DNA from: JAICYJ01 sp038212095
Lineage (GTDB): Bacteria > Actinomycetota > Thermoleophilia > Gaiellales > JAICJC01
Assembly: GCA_038212095.1 (NCBI GenBank)
Contig: JBBQUW010000034.1
Span: 1 to 33,150, forward strand
Reading direction: 5' to 3'
Length of the DNA: 33,150 nucleotides
Shown here: positions 16,154 to 24,726 of the stretch, one piece after another
Layout: the number at the start of each line of letters is the position of its first letter
Numbering within the stretch: position 1 is the stretch's first letter
Position numbers and translations under genes: made by a program
Notes under the pieces: generated by a model
The model's input: the letters and a program-made list of their open reading frames with translations, nothing else
Told to the model about the DNA's origin: nothing
The model's database searches: none

Positions 16154-16651
16154 CTAGTTGGGGATGGAGAGTTCGAGCACGGTGGGCGTGTTTGAGAACG
16201 TGGTGCTGAACAGGCCACTGGTCTCGGTCTCGGCGTGGTCGCCAAGCACGCTGAACGCGCCGGCCGACGCGCCCGGGCGGTAGGCCTTCAGCGAGACCGA
16301 TTGCGCGCCGGTTGTGAGGGGCTCCCACCAGCCGACCAGGTCGATGCTGGCCTCTTTGCCGGCCGTGATGTTGCCGCTGTCTCGCGCGTCTATCAGCGAG
16401 TCGCCGATCATCGCGCTGCCATCCCCTGCCACGAGGCACAGCGCGCAGCGGCCGTCGGCCGAGCCGCCGACGATCGTCGCGCGACAGGCGTAGTTGACGG
16501 GGGCGATGCGGTCGACGACGATCACCAGGGTTATCAGCGTGATGCTGGACGCGGCGATCGCCGGGAAGGGCTCGTCGTTGGCGAGTACCTTGCGTGCGAT
16601 GGTGGGCGCGAGGGGTGGGCCGCTGCCCCAGCTGTCGGGTTGGTTGGTCAT
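16154..16651 (-). CDS. Probable beta-rich virion protein, unknown
   Basis: This 165-aa protein starts with a Pro/Gly arm (MTNQPDSWGSGPPLAPTIAR). Alternating strand-like segments follow: SSITLITLVIVVDRI, RATIVGGSADGRCALCLVAG, EASIDLVGWWEPL and SVSLKAYRPG. There is no signal peptide or enzyme motif. The composition suggests a single jelly-roll or spike-associated protein. It is coupled to the upstream 92-aa gene by an ATGA overlap. The structural role is inferred from context. Confidence 0.65.
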   Translation of the reverse strand: MTNQPDSWGSGPPLAPTIARKVLANDEPFPAIAASSITLITLVIVVDRIAPVNYACRATIVGGSADGRCALCLVAGDGSAMIGDSLIDARDSGNITAGKEASIDLVGWWEPLTTGAQSVSLKAYRPGASAGAFSVLGDHAETETSGLFSTTFSNTPTVLELSIPN

Positions 16652-16926
16652 GCGTAGGCCGAGAACGTGATCGTCGCTGGTTGGCCGCGGACGGCGTTTT
16701 TGAATCGGAAGCGGCCGAAGTCACCCTGGTGGGAGAACGGGCCGACGGGGAGGTAGATCGGCTGTTGCCACCACATCGCCGGCTGGGGTGGCTGCACGTC
16801 GTCCAGTTGCAGGAGGACGGGGTTGCCGGCCACCTGCACGCTGATCACCGATCCGCGCAGGCAGACGTACTCACCGGCGTATTCATTGCCGACGGTGACA
16901 CCTATCACGGTGGTGGGGCTGCTCAT
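16648..16926 (-). CDS. Small beta-rich probable virion protein
   Basis: A 92-aa protein with regular strand-like segments: TTVIGVTVG, VISVQVAGNPVLLQLDD, PIYLPVGPFSHQGDFGRFRF and PATITFSAYA. It is coupled to both neighbours by ATGA overlaps and lies between spike genes and lysis genes. It may be a minor capsid or spike-cap protein. No family is recognised. Confidence 0.6.
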   Translation of the reverse strand: MSSPTTVIGVTVGNEYAGEYVCLRGSVISVQVAGNPVLLQLDDVQPPQPAMWWQQPIYLPVGPFSHQGDFGRFRFKNAVRGQPATITFSAYA

Positions 16927-17153
16927 GACAGGAACAGGTGGAGGGTGGTTGCGACCGAGCTGGCGCCGACGATCGCGGCGAACGCGAGTTCGATCAGCGA
17001 GTAGCGGCCACCCTTCTGGGTGCGGCGCGTGGTGTCTCTGCGGCGCAGTTCGGCTTCGACACGCTCATCGACGCGATCAGCGGTGCGCAGCTTCCGCACG
17101 TCTGATTCGACCTTTAGCATGCGCCGCTCGAGTGCGAGGTATCTGGTTTCCAC
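16923..17153 (-). CDS. Coiled-coil protein with a C-terminal membrane segment
   Basis: This 76-aa protein starts at a GTG one nt after the large spike gene stops. Residues 1-40 form a charged coiled coil (YLALERRMLKVESDVRKLRT, DRVDERVEAELRRR). A basic hinge (RRTQKGGR) and one transmembrane helix (LIELAFAAIVGASSVATTLHLFL) complete it. The plan resembles haemolysin-XhlA-like phage proteins that help lysis, or a virion membrane anchor. Confidence 0.65.
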   Translation of the reverse strand: METRYLALERRMLKVESDVRKLRTADRVDERVEAELRRRDTTRRTQKGGRYSLIELAFAAIVGASSVATTLHLFLS

Positions 17154-17154
17154 A

Positions 17155-19551
17155 CTAGAACGCCACCAGTGCCGGTTGCACGGTGTCGCGCAAGCAGCTG
17201 ACGAGTGCGGGGATGCCGAACGGGTTGCTTTGCGTCTCTATGAAGCGACAGAACGCCCAGTTGATCAGGAGGTCGTTTTGCATGCCGTACTGGTAGGCGC
17301 CGGCGGGGTCGGTGAAGTCGATGTACTGGTTGGGGCCACCTGACCAGCTGGCGGTCTGGAAGGCGATCGCGCCGCCGGATGCGCGTACCTGGCTGAGGTT
17401 GAGCGCGCTTGAGGGGTCGCGGACAGACCAGACGTCGTTGGGTGGTTGGGGGACGGTGCCGTTGGGCGCGCCTTGGATGTTGGGGATGAAGTCGGTGTGC
17501 ATGCCGATCACCAGGTCAGCGTTGGCGCCGCCCAGCTTGGTCTTGCTGATCGCGTGGGCCTGTGCCTCGGAGTCGAAGAACACGCCACCAAACGCCATCA
17601 GCGCCGGGCACAACCCGTTCAGCTGCGCGACCCACATGTCAATGCCAGCCGACCACACCTGGCCCATGTAGGCCTGGCGCGCCTTGACCTTGCTCGCGTA
17701 GCTGCCTTGCGCGGTGACGGCGTCCCACTGAATCGCGTTTCGGGTGCCGTCGCCGTCGGCGTTCAGCCACATTTCGCTGCCCGGGTCAGAGCCGATGAAG
17801 ATCGGCACGCCCAGGCACAGGTCACCGCACACGAAGCTACCATCCGCGGCCGAGCCGCCTTGCCCAGCGGTGCCGGGGATCTTGGTTTTCAGGAGCGGCA
17901 TCAACCCGTTTTTCAGGAATCGCTGTACCTCTGTTTGCCAGGCCGGCTGCCAGAACACCGGCAGCTTCACGTCGGGTGACCCGTTGGCGATCGACGGGTC
18001 GCTGTAGAGCATCACGCTGGGCACGCCACCGGTCGAGAAGACGTGGCTGGGGGTGTAGCGGCCACCAACGACGCGCAGCAGGACGAAATAGCCATTGGCG
18101 TAGGCATCGGTGAACGAGGCGACGGCGTTGCCCCAATCGAACGTGCCCCTGACGGCTTCGATCTGGTTCCAGCGCGCGCCGATCGTGACGCCGTTCAGCC
18201 ACGGCTTTGCCGCGGCGATCGCGCGACTGTCAAGGTTGTTGCTGGGCGACTGGTACTGAACGACACCGCGGCGATGCGCGAGCGGTGTCACGCTGCTCGG
18301 ATTGGCCAGGGTTGCGAAGGATTGGTCGGCGCTGGTGGTGGTGGCGGCGCTGTTTTGTGCGACGCAGCGCCAGTGTGTCGTTGCGCCGACCGGTAAGCCG
18401 GACAGGGCAGCGCTTTGGGCGACGTTGCTGGCGCCGGCGGGGATCGTCACGGTCGGTGTCTGTGTGCCGTAGGCGATGGTTGGGCCGTACTCGAAGTAGA
18501 CGCTGGTGTTGGCGCCGCCGGGGTTGACGTTTGCGTGCAGGGTGGCGTGGGTGGTGTCGATCGCGGTCGCCGCGGAGGGCGCCACGACCGGCGGTGTGAC
18601 GGGTGTCTGGGTCTGGAACGTCTGGTCGGGACTGTTGGTGGTGCCCGAGCTGTTGACCGCGACGCAGCGCCAGTGCGTCGTTGCGCCACTCGGCAGCCCA
18701 GACAGCGCGGCTGACAGCGCGACGGGCGCGGCACCAGTGCCGGCATCGACGGGCGCGGTGTTGGTGCCGTAGGCGTTGGTGGGCCCGTATTCGAAGTGCA
18801 CCATCGCGTCGGCTAGGTTCGGGGTCACCTGCGCGTGGAGCGTGGCGTGGGTCGCGTCGACCTGGTCGGCGGCGCCGGCGGTGACGGTCGGCGCGGTCGC
18901 GGCCGGTGTCGTTGCCAGGGTGGCATCGACGCTGGTGCTGGTGCCGATGCTGTTGACGGCGACGACGCGCCAGTGGTAGGTCGATCCGCCGGCCAATCCG
19001 CTTATCGGTGCTGAGACAGTCACCGGGACGCTGCCCGAGCCGATATCTTGGGCGCTGGTGCTGGTGCCATATGCGGTGGTGGCGCCGTACTCGAAGTGGA
19101 CGAGGGTGTCGGCGCCGTTTGGGTTGACGGTGGCGTGCAGTGTCGCGTGGCTGGTGTCGATCGCGTCGGCGGGGATGGACACGACCAGGGGTACCGTGTC
19201 GGTGACAAGCGTCTGGTCGCTGCTTCGTGTGACGCCGGCGGCGTTGGATGCCACCAGGCGCCAGTAGACCAGGGTGCCAGCGGGCAGGCCAGAAAGGACG
19301 ACTGACACCGCGACCGGCGACGTATCGGTGCCGACGTCCACCGGCGTGGTCTGTGAGCCGTAGTTGCTGGTCGGACCGTACTCAAACCAGACGCTGGTGG
19401 TGGCCCTGTTGGGGTTGACGGTGCCATGCAGCGTCGCTTGGGTGTCGGTGATGCCGGTCGCGCCGGACGTGGTCACCGTCGCCAGCGCCGGTGGCTGCAG
19501 CGTGGTGCTGGGCGCGATCCGGTTGCGGTGTCGGATCCTGATCGATCTCAT
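17155..19551 (-). CDS. Large surface protein: four Fn3-like repeats plus a glycosidase-like domain
   Basis: At 798 aa this is the largest protein of the element. A basic N-terminus precedes four repeats of about 98 residues (roughly 24-420). Each has TxATLHxxVNP, VxFEYGPTxxYG, SGLPxGxxxxWR and a closing Ser/Thr-rich strand, the Fn3-like pattern of extracellular actinobacterial proteins. The last 370 residues look like a (beta/alpha)8 glycosidase: GVTIGARWNQIEAVRGTFDW, NGYFVLLRVVGGRY, VPIFIGSDPGSEMW. It probably binds or cleaves surface polysaccharide. Its ATG overlaps the previous stop (TGATG). Confidence 0.75.
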   Translation of the reverse strand: MRSIRIRHRNRIAPSTTLQPPALATVTTSGATGITDTQATLHGTVNPNRATTSVWFEYGPTSNYGSQTTPVDVGTDTSPVAVSVVLSGLPAGTLVYWRLVASNAAGVTRSSDQTLVTDTVPLVVSIPADAIDTSHATLHATVNPNGADTLVHFEYGATTAYGTSTSAQDIGSGSVPVTVSAPISGLAGGSTYHWRVVAVNSIGTSTSVDATLATTPAATAPTVTAGAADQVDATHATLHAQVTPNLADAMVHFEYGPTNAYGTNTAPVDAGTGAAPVALSAALSGLPSGATTHWRCVAVNSSGTTNSPDQTFQTQTPVTPPVVAPSAATAIDTTHATLHANVNPGGANTSVYFEYGPTIAYGTQTPTVTIPAGASNVAQSAALSGLPVGATTHWRCVAQNSAATTTSADQSFATLANPSSVTPLAHRRGVVQYQSPSNNLDSRAIAAAKPWLNGVTIGARWNQIEAVRGTFDWGNAVASFTDAYANGYFVLLRVVGGRYTPSHVFSTGGVPSVMLYSDPSIANGSPDVKLPVFWQPAWQTEVQRFLKNGLMPLLKTKIPGTAGQGGSAADGSFVCGDLCLGVPIFIGSDPGSEMWLNADGDGTRNAIQWDAVTAQGSYASKVKARQAYMGQVWSAGIDMWVAQLNGLCPALMAFGGVFFDSEAQAHAISKTKLGGANADLVIGMHTDFIPNIQGAPNGTVPQPPNDVWSVRDPSSALNLSQVRASGGAIAFQTASWSGGPNQYIDFTDPAGAYQYGMQNDLLINWAFCRFIETQSNPFGIPALVSCLRDTVQPALVAF

Positions 19552-21248
19552 CAGGTCACTTTCGCCTGCAGTCGTGGCATCTGCCCGGTGGTGGTGGTGG
19601 CGGTGGGAAGCGCGGCGCCGGCGAGCGCGACGGTGGTGGTTTGCGCCGCTTCGGTGTAGCCGTTGACGATCGCCGTTGACGGGTTGGTGCCGGCGCCCAT
19701 CGCGTCGTCCTGGCCGCTGTAGGTGTCAAACGTCGGGTAGGTGGTGAGGGTGCCGTCACCGCCAGTTGGCTGGACGCAGAACACCAGCCAGCAGTCGTCG
19801 GGGACGATGATGCCACCGGCGATCGCGGCTTGCACGCTGCCGGCTGCTTGGGTGGCGTCGATCGTGACTTCGCTGCCGGCGGTGATCGCGGCGCTGGGCT
19901 GGCCCGCGCCGTTACCTGGCACGAGTGCCATGCGGATCGTGCACGCGGTGGCATGGACGCCACCGCCAAGGACGGCGCTGATCGTCATGTTGATGCCAAG
20001 CGCGGTGATCGTATTTCCCCACATCCACTGCGGGACGCGCATCGCGTGCAGTTTGTTGACGGCGGCGGCGTTGATCTGGACGGTTGACTTCGCGCCCAGC
20101 GCGGCGTACCAGCGGCCTGTCATGTAGGTGCGGGCGCGTAGGTTTCGGATCCGCGATGAGGCACCCGACAGTGTCGTAATCAGGGAGCAGCGAGCGGTGT
20201 CACCGAGCGGGTTTGCCAGCAGGTAGTAACCGACCCGCGCATCGGTGCCGGTGGTGTTGGTGATCTGGTCGGTGATCGAGTTGGTGCTACTGCCACCGCC
20301 GGGCAGGTCGATACCGAAGATCTCGTACGCAAACTTGAGGGTGGCGGCGCTGACCGGGGTGATCTTGATCTGGTCGGTGATGTTGTCCTTGTGGCCGGCG
20401 ATGTTCATCAGCACCAGGTTGTTGTTGTCATAGATGGTGGTGCCATCGACGCTGCCGAGAGTGTTGTTTTGCAGCAGCACACCGACCGGGCAGCTCTCGT
20501 TGTGGATGTTTGAGATGAGGCCGCCCTTGGCGCCTTCAACCTGGATCGCGGTTGACGTCGCTTGGTTTCCTACCAGTGGGCTGGGCGCGCCGGTGATGGT
20601 GACGGTGATCGTGTCGATCTTGCGAAACGGCGCGCCATTCGCGCGCACGTAGACGCCCTTGGCGTTGGCGTCGGGTGTCGCCGACAGGATGATCGTGCCA
20701 TCCTCGATGCCCCAGTTCTTCGCGTTGTGGCCACCCTGTCCACCATTCTCGATGAACAGGCCGTACTTGCAGACGTTGCGGGCAAAAAAGTTGAAAAACC
20801 CGCTCTGCTCCTGCATCTGGTCGGAGTAAAACGTCGACAGGCCACTGATGTTGTTGGCGTCACAGCCAATGCTCTCGACGCGCCCGCCAAACACGTTGGT
20901 GGCGTTGCCGATTCGCACCATCCACGGGTAGGTGCCGACATTCCAGCCGGCCGTGGCCAAAAAGATCGTGGAGAGCCGCCCGCCGGCGCCGCGAAGCGTG
21001 ACACCAGCGGGGACGGTGATCCACTGCGATATCAGGTAGGTGCCCGGTGGCACGTAGACGACGTTGCCTTGCCCGGCCAGGGTGCCGCCGTTGGCGGCGG
21101 TGATCGCGGCTTGGATCGCCGCTGTGTCGTCGGTGACGCCGTCGCCGACCGCGTTGTAGGGCGAGTTTCTGATGTTGATCGCGGTGTTGGCGGGCTGGCC
21201 GCCGTTGGGCGTGTCGGCCAGCTCGATTGGAACGTCACCGACGCGCAT
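19551..21248 (-). CDS. Right-handed beta-helix spike protein (pectate-lyase-3-like)
   Basis: A 565-aa protein whose N-terminal domain starts like tailspike beta-helices: INIRNSPYNAVGDGVTDDTA, AIQAAITAANGG, VVYVPPGTYLISQWI, VPAGVTLRGAGG. Repeated short strands follow (GVYVRANGAPFRKIDTITV, STAIQVEGAKGGLISNIHN). From about residue 400 a different Ala/Thr-rich beta domain begins. These proteins bind and often degrade host glycans. The ATG at 21248 overlaps the stop of the preceding gene (ATGA), which rules out a longer arginine-rich extension. Confidence 0.8.
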   Translation of the reverse strand: MRVGDVPIELADTPNGGQPANTAINIRNSPYNAVGDGVTDDTAAIQAAITAANGGTLAGQGNVVYVPPGTYLISQWITVPAGVTLRGAGGRLSTIFLATAGWNVGTYPWMVRIGNATNVFGGRVESIGCDANNISGLSTFYSDQMQEQSGFFNFFARNVCKYGLFIENGGQGGHNAKNWGIEDGTIILSATPDANAKGVYVRANGAPFRKIDTITVTITGAPSPLVGNQATSTAIQVEGAKGGLISNIHNESCPVGVLLQNNTLGSVDGTTIYDNNNLVLMNIAGHKDNITDQIKITPVSAATLKFAYEIFGIDLPGGGSSTNSITDQITNTTGTDARVGYYLLANPLGDTARCSLITTLSGASSRIRNLRARTYMTGRWYAALGAKSTVQINAAAVNKLHAMRVPQWMWGNTITALGINMTISAVLGGGVHATACTIRMALVPGNGAGQPSAAITAGSEVTIDATQAAGSVQAAIAGGIIVPDDCWLVFCVQPTGGDGTLTTYPTFDTYSGQDDAMGAGTNPSTAIVNGYTEAAQTTTVALAGAALPTATTTTGQMPRLQAKVT

Positions 21249-22072
21249 CAGCCGGGGAATCCGTAGTAGAGCGTCACGAGTGGCGTCACCGTCTGGCCGG
21301 CGCCGGCGTTGTTGTTGCCGATCTGCACGCCGGTGGCGCCGTTCAGCTGGACGACGGCGGCCGCGCCGACCTGTTGGCCGGCGCCGGCAAACGGTGACAC
21401 GGCGCCCCATGGCGAGGCGGCGGTCGCGCCGTCAACCGCCAGGTCATAGAGGCCAGAGACGGTGACCAGGTCACCCAACGCGCCGACGCCCATCGAGTCC
21501 AGACTGATCAGCGCCGCCACGATCACCGCATCGGGCGTTGTCGGCATCACCGCTAACGCGGGCTGCACGATCACGGTGCCGCTCGGGTTGATCGCGCCCG
21601 GCGCGATCGTTTCACCGAGCACCGACACCGGGTACAGCTCGCTGAACGCCAGGCCGCCGCTGGCGTGGAAACAGTAGGGGATCATCCGCCGCGCCGCCGT
21701 CCACCCCGAGACGCCCGGGGAGTGCAGTGACCAGGCCACGCCGGCGCTTGGGCTGACGGGGATCGTGCCGCGCTGCAACGGTGGCACGGAGAAGGTGTGT
21801 GACCCGCGCGGCGTTGACTGTCGCGCCATGCTGTCGTTTGCGGCCAGCGGGGACAGGCCCAGCGGCACGCTTGAGCGATTCTCGATCGTCAACCAGCCGA
21901 GCCGCCCGACGTTGGGAATCACGCCGTGGGCGACCACCTGGTCAACGGGTACCTGCGCCGTTGGTCCCACTCCACCCAGTCGGCCCGGGACGCAGTCCTC
22001 GCGCAGCAGCCCAGCCAGCGCGCTGTTACCCGACTGGATCGCCACCAACAGGCGTGCCAGGTCATCGTTCAT
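21248..22072 (-). CDS. Probable virion structural protein, unknown
   Basis: A 274-aa protein with a helical N-terminus (MNDDLARLLVAIQSGNSALA), then a beta-rich body: LGWLTIENRSSVPLGLSPLA, GTVIVQPALAV and AVVQLNGATGVQIGNNNAG. It is coupled both ways by ATGA overlaps, between the transglycosylase-like gene and the beta-helix spike. A vertex, penton or spike-base role would fit the position but is only inferred. No recognised family. Confidence 0.65.
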   Translation of the reverse strand: MNDDLARLLVAIQSGNSALAGLLREDCVPGRLGGVGPTAQVPVDQVVAHGVIPNVGRLGWLTIENRSSVPLGLSPLAANDSMARQSTPRGSHTFSVPPLQRGTIPVSPSAGVAWSLHSPGVSGWTAARRMIPYCFHASGGLAFSELYPVSVLGETIAPGAINPSGTVIVQPALAVMPTTPDAVIVAALISLDSMGVGALGDLVTVSGLYDLAVDGATAASPWGAVSPFAGAGQQVGAAAVVQLNGATGVQIGNNNAGAGQTVTPLVTLYYGFPG

Positions 22073-22779
22073 GCCGCCACCTTGGCGAGCTGCACTGCCT
22101 GCGCCGTCTTCTCCCCGGTCGGGTCGATCAGCCGCTTCACGCCGATCAGGATCAACGCCACACCCAGCGCGACAAACACGAGTCGCAGCAGCAGCTTCAG
22201 CCAGGTAGCGGGGTCCGTCCACTTTCCGAGCACAGAGTCAACGGCGGCGTTGGCCAATGCGCCGGGCACACCGACCGCGCTGCTGCCCACCTTGCCGAGC
22301 GCGTCCAGCACGCTGCTGCCCCCGTTGCCGAGCGCGTCCAGCACGCTGCTGCCACCGCCCTTCGCAGACGGGTCGATCGATTTCAGCGTCGCCCACAGGT
22401 GGGGACCACCAGTGCCGCCGTAGTGCGCGCCGTCCCACGGGCTGGCGGCGATCGCAGCCACCTCCGCGGCCAGGTTGTGGCTCTTGGCGCTGGCCAGGAT
22501 GCCGTCGTAGTAGTGCGCCAAGTCGGTGCCGCCCTGGCTTGGTGGGCGAAGTAGGCTGATGGTCGCGTTGATCGCGCCCTGCGTCGAGCCGAAGCTCTTG
22601 CCGGGGCCGATGTTCAGCGGGTTATAGGACGGGCCGTTCTCCTGCAGCACCCACGCGGCGACCACCACCGGATCGAGGCTGGTGGCGCGCGACACCGCGG
22701 CCACAAATTGCTTCTGCCAGCTCGACAGGCGGCTCAGGTTGACAGTCGGCGCGGGGGGTGTGACGCTGCCGCCGGGCAC
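22069..22779 (-). CDS. Lytic-transglycosylase-like virion membrane protein
   Basis: A 236-aa protein starting at a GTG inside the TAG of the upstream gene (TAGTG), with GGAGG about 9 nt before it. The first domain (SSWQKQFVAAVSRATSLDPVVV, AAWVLQENGPSYNPLNIG, TQGAINATISLL, WDGAHYGGTGG) resembles a lysozyme-like transglycosylase fold with a catalytic Glu in LQENG. Repeats of SSVLDALGKVG form a linker, and a membrane helix (WLKLLLRLVFVALGVALILI) ends it. PRD1 P7 has a comparable job, opening peptidoglycan during DNA entry. Confidence 0.7.
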   Translation of the reverse strand: MPGGSVTPPAPTVNLSRLSSWQKQFVAAVSRATSLDPVVVAAWVLQENGPSYNPLNIGPGKSFGSTQGAINATISLLRPPSQGGTDLAHYYDGILASAKSHNLAAEVAAIAASPWDGAHYGGTGGPHLWATLKSIDPSAKGGGSSVLDALGNGGSSVLDALGKVGSSAVGVPGALANAAVDSVLGKWTDPATWLKLLLRLVFVALGVALILIGVKRLIDPTGEKTAQAVQLAKVAA

Positions 22780-22928
22780 TAGACGGTCGCCTCCAAGCCG
22801 GCGTGCGCGGCGAACACACGCACCGGGTCGTGGCCGCGCACGACGTAGGCGACGATCGCCACCACCACGCCGATGTAGACGATCGTCTCCAGCGCGTCGT
22901 GCACCAGCTTCAGCTGGGCATGGCTCAT
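22779..22928 (-). CDS. 49-aa single-pass membrane protein
   Basis: The peptide begins MSHAQLKLVHDALE, has one hydrophobic helix (TIVYIGVVVAIVAYVV), then RGHDPVRVFAAHAGLEATV. Its ATG overlaps the stop of the upstream gene (ATGA), and its TAG overlaps the GTG of the transglycosylase-like gene. It belongs to a set of tiny membrane proteins in this operon, as in PRD1 and PM2 virion membranes. Confidence 0.7.
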   Translation of the reverse strand: MSHAQLKLVHDALETIVYIGVVVAIVAYVVRGHDPVRVFAAHAGLEATV

Positions 22929-23464
22929 GCCACCACCTGCCGGTCACGATGCGGATTGTGCGGCGCCGGCGGCCGGGGTGCGCGGCGATCGCCGAGTGGG
23001 TGTTCGTGCAGCTTGGTGGGGTTGCCGACCAGGTGGCCACGACCGGGCTGGTGGGCCACCGGTGGCTTGGGCGCGTGCTTGGGTCGCGGGTCGCGGTCGC
23101 TGACGGGCTTTCCCACCCACGGCTTGCCGGTCAGCTGGTGGTATTCGGCCAGCAGCTTCTTTCGCTGCGCGGGGTGCGTCTCAGGGTTCAACAGGCCACG
23201 GATCACGGCGGCCAGCTTGCTCAGCGTCTGCTTGGTCGGCGGCTTCTGCACGGTGATGGTGCCGGGCGGCACGTAGTAGCTGCCGCCGGATCCGCTGGCG
23301 CCGCCACCGCCGGTCGCCGGTGGCAGGATCGTGCCGCTCACCGACTGACCGGTCGAGCTCGATCCGCGTTTGAGGAATAGGAACACGCCGACCACGCCGG
23401 CGGCGACGATGACTGCGAACAGGCGGCGGTGCTGCTTGATCCAGGCTGCGGGTGCGTTGATCAT
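22925..23464 (-). CDS. Membrane-anchored, proline- and histidine-rich protein
   Basis: A 179-aa protein with an N-terminal anchor (HRRLFAVIVAAGVVGVFLFLKR), a Gly/Ser linker (GGGGASGSGGS) and a short folded part (TKQTLSKLAAVIRGLLNPET, AEYHQLTGKP). The tail is long and Pro/His/Arg-rich (KHAPKPPVAHQPGRGH ... RDRQVVA). The basic tail could contact DNA or the capsid on one side of the virion membrane. ATGA overlaps join it to both neighbours. Function is unknown. Confidence 0.65.
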   Translation of the reverse strand: MINAPAAWIKQHRRLFAVIVAAGVVGVFLFLKRGSSSTGQSVSGTILPPATGGGGASGSGGSYYVPPGTITVQKPPTKQTLSKLAAVIRGLLNPETHPAQRKKLLAEYHQLTGKPWVGKPVSDRDPRPKHAPKPPVAHQPGRGHLVGNPTKLHEHPLGDRRAPRPPAPHNPHRDRQVVA

Positions 23465-23769
23465 CGGGGCTGGTATTGGGGTGGGCCGCTGATCGTGGTC
23501 TGCTCACGAGACAGCGCGTTGGTCAGGACCTGGCGCTTGGTTAACACCTGGTCTGGGGTGAACGCCTTGCGGGGCAGGGCGAGTGCCTGTGGTGGCGCGG
23601 CGCGGCCGTAGTAGGTGCCGCTGCCGGCGGCGCTGGCTTGGATCACCTGCACGCCGTTTCGGGTTGAGAACATGGCGCGCAGCTGGTCGCGGCGCGCGCG
23701 GCCACGCATCCGCATCGGGTCGATGCCCGTCTCGGGCATCACGTGCTGGCGGTTCGAGCGAAGCGCCAC
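23461..23769 (-). CDS. Small basic protein, probable virion component
   Basis: A 102-aa protein rich in Arg and Gln, without membrane segments: MRMRGRARRDQLRAMFSTRN, VQVIQASAAGSGTYYGRA, LTKRQVLTNALSREQ. It is sandwiched between two membrane-protein genes and coupled to the next gene by ATGA. It may link membrane and capsid or bind DNA. No family is recognised. Confidence 0.6.
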   Translation of the reverse strand: MALRSNRQHVMPETGIDPMRMRGRARRDQLRAMFSTRNGVQVIQASAAGSGTYYGRAAPPQALALPRKAFTPDQVLTKRQVLTNALSREQTTISGPPQYQPR

Positions 23770-23771
23770 GG

Positions 23772-23936
23772 CTAGTGGTTTGCCTTGCCGTGGCCGACCA
23801 GCGTGTTGAAGACCTGGTCGGTGCCGCTCACGCTCGATCCGACGACCTTGGAGAAGCCGCCGGCGTGCTCCAGGATGATCACCAGGATGGCGATGCCGAA
23901 GATGGCGGTCATCACCTCTTTGATCGTGCCGCGCAT
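23772..23936 (-). CDS. 54-aa single-pass membrane protein
   Basis: The reading frame gives MRGTIKEVMTAIFGIAILVI, ILEHAGGFSKVVG and a short soluble tail ending HGKANH. There is one transmembrane helix (residues 9-22) and a purine-rich AGAAGGGG about 8 nt before the ATG. It fits the tight spacing of the operon exactly, 2 nt from its downstream neighbour. Confidence 0.7.
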   Translation of the reverse strand: MRGTIKEVMTAIFGIAILVIILEHAGGFSKVVGSSVSGTDQVFNTLVGHGKANH

Positions 23937-23950
23937 GGGGTGCCCCTTCT

Positions 23951-24571
23951 CTAGTTCTTGTGTTTGCGTCCGCCGGTGGCGGGCAGGTCGTGCTTACTGT
24001 TGTGGCCTTGGCCGAGTGCCTGGCCGGCCATCGTCAGTGCCGTGTCGGGTGGCGTCGCTGGCAGGCCGCCGAGTGGGTCGACCGGCGCGATGATCACCGA
24101 GACGAGGCCGCTGGCCTTGCCGACCAGCCAGGCGTAGCCGCTGGGGCCGCGCGTCGTTCCGACGATCAGGCGAAGCAGGGCGATCACGACCATCGAGACG
24201 ATCACCCAACCGGCCAGCTCGCCCCACCCACCGACCACCTGCCATACCGGGCGCGGCACACTGGAGCGGCTACCGCCGCGGCGTGCGCCACCGCCGGACC
24301 GGCTGGGCGCACGCCGCGGCGTCTTTGCCGCCGCGCGTGGTGGGGGGCTGGGTTTGGTGTCGTGCTCGCTGGCTGCGGTGTCGTAGGCGTCGGCCTGCTC
24401 GTTTGCCTGGTCGACGACCTTGTCGGCCTTCGCGTCCTGGCCGCGCTTTCGCATCGCCAGCGCGTACTCCTCAGCGTCGTCTCTGAGCCGCCGCGCGGCG
24501 GCGCGCGCCTCGGCCGGCGTGTGGAAGCGCACGCCCTTGACCGCGAAGCCGGGAGTCCGGGTGGCGGTCAC
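23951..24571 (-). CDS. Coiled-coil membrane protein of the virion, unknown
   Basis: A 206-aa protein with a GTG start overlapping the previous stop (GTGA). The N-terminal half is a charged helix (TPAEARAAARRLRDDAEEYA, GQDAKADKVVDQANEQADAY). A Pro/Arg/Gly-rich basic stretch follows, then a transmembrane helix (GELAGWVIVSMVVIALLRLIVG), a second hydrophobic patch (GLVSVIIAPV) and a tail ending GGRKHKN. It is probably a membrane-embedded structural protein. Confidence 0.65.
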   Translation of the reverse strand: MTATRTPGFAVKGVRFHTPAEARAAARRLRDDAEEYALAMRKRGQDAKADKVVDQANEQADAYDTAASEHDTKPSPPPRAAAKTPRRAPSRSGGGARRGGSRSSVPRPVWQVVGGWGELAGWVIVSMVVIALLRLIVGTTRGPSGYAWLVGKASGLVSVIIAPVDPLGGLPATPPDTALTMAGQALGQGHNSKHDLPATGGRKHKN

Positions 24572-24666
24572 AGGCTCTTTCCGATCACCAGGTCAGACAG
24601 CTGGCCACGCACGCCGCGCACCAAGATGGCGACGCCGATCAGGATCATCAGGATGCCGGCCGCCAC
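24568..24666 (-). CDS. 32-aa membrane peptide
   Basis: The sequence is VAAGILMILIGVAILVRG followed by VRGQLSDLVIGKSL. The GTG start shares its G with the TAG stop of the 19-aa gene (TAGTG), and the stop overlaps the next GTG. The first 16 residues form a transmembrane helix. The ILVRG ending of the helix repeats in the 19-aa neighbour, hinting at duplication. Confidence 0.6.
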   Translation of the reverse strand: MAAGILMILIGVAILVRGVRGQLSDLVIGKSL

Positions 24667-24725
24667 TAGCCGCGCACCAAGATCACGACGGCAAGCACGA
24701 TCACGACGATCGTCAGCAGCGTCAT
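24666..24725 (-). CDS. 19-aa membrane peptide
   Basis: This 19-residue peptide, MTLLTIVVIVLAVVILVRG, is a bare transmembrane helix with a positive end. It starts 1 nt after the upstream stop (TGAGATG) and is coupled to the next gene by TAGTG. Too short for gene finders; supported by its exact fit between coupled genes and by the similar 32-aa neighbour. Confidence 0.5.
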   Translation of the reverse strand: MTLLTIVVIVLAVVILVRG

Positions 24726-24726
24726 C

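Noticed and set aside
19551..21410. Extended start for the beta-helix spike at 21410
   Set aside because: The extra 54 residues are Arg-rich and lie over the end of the upstream gene; the ATG at 21248 has an ATGA overlap.
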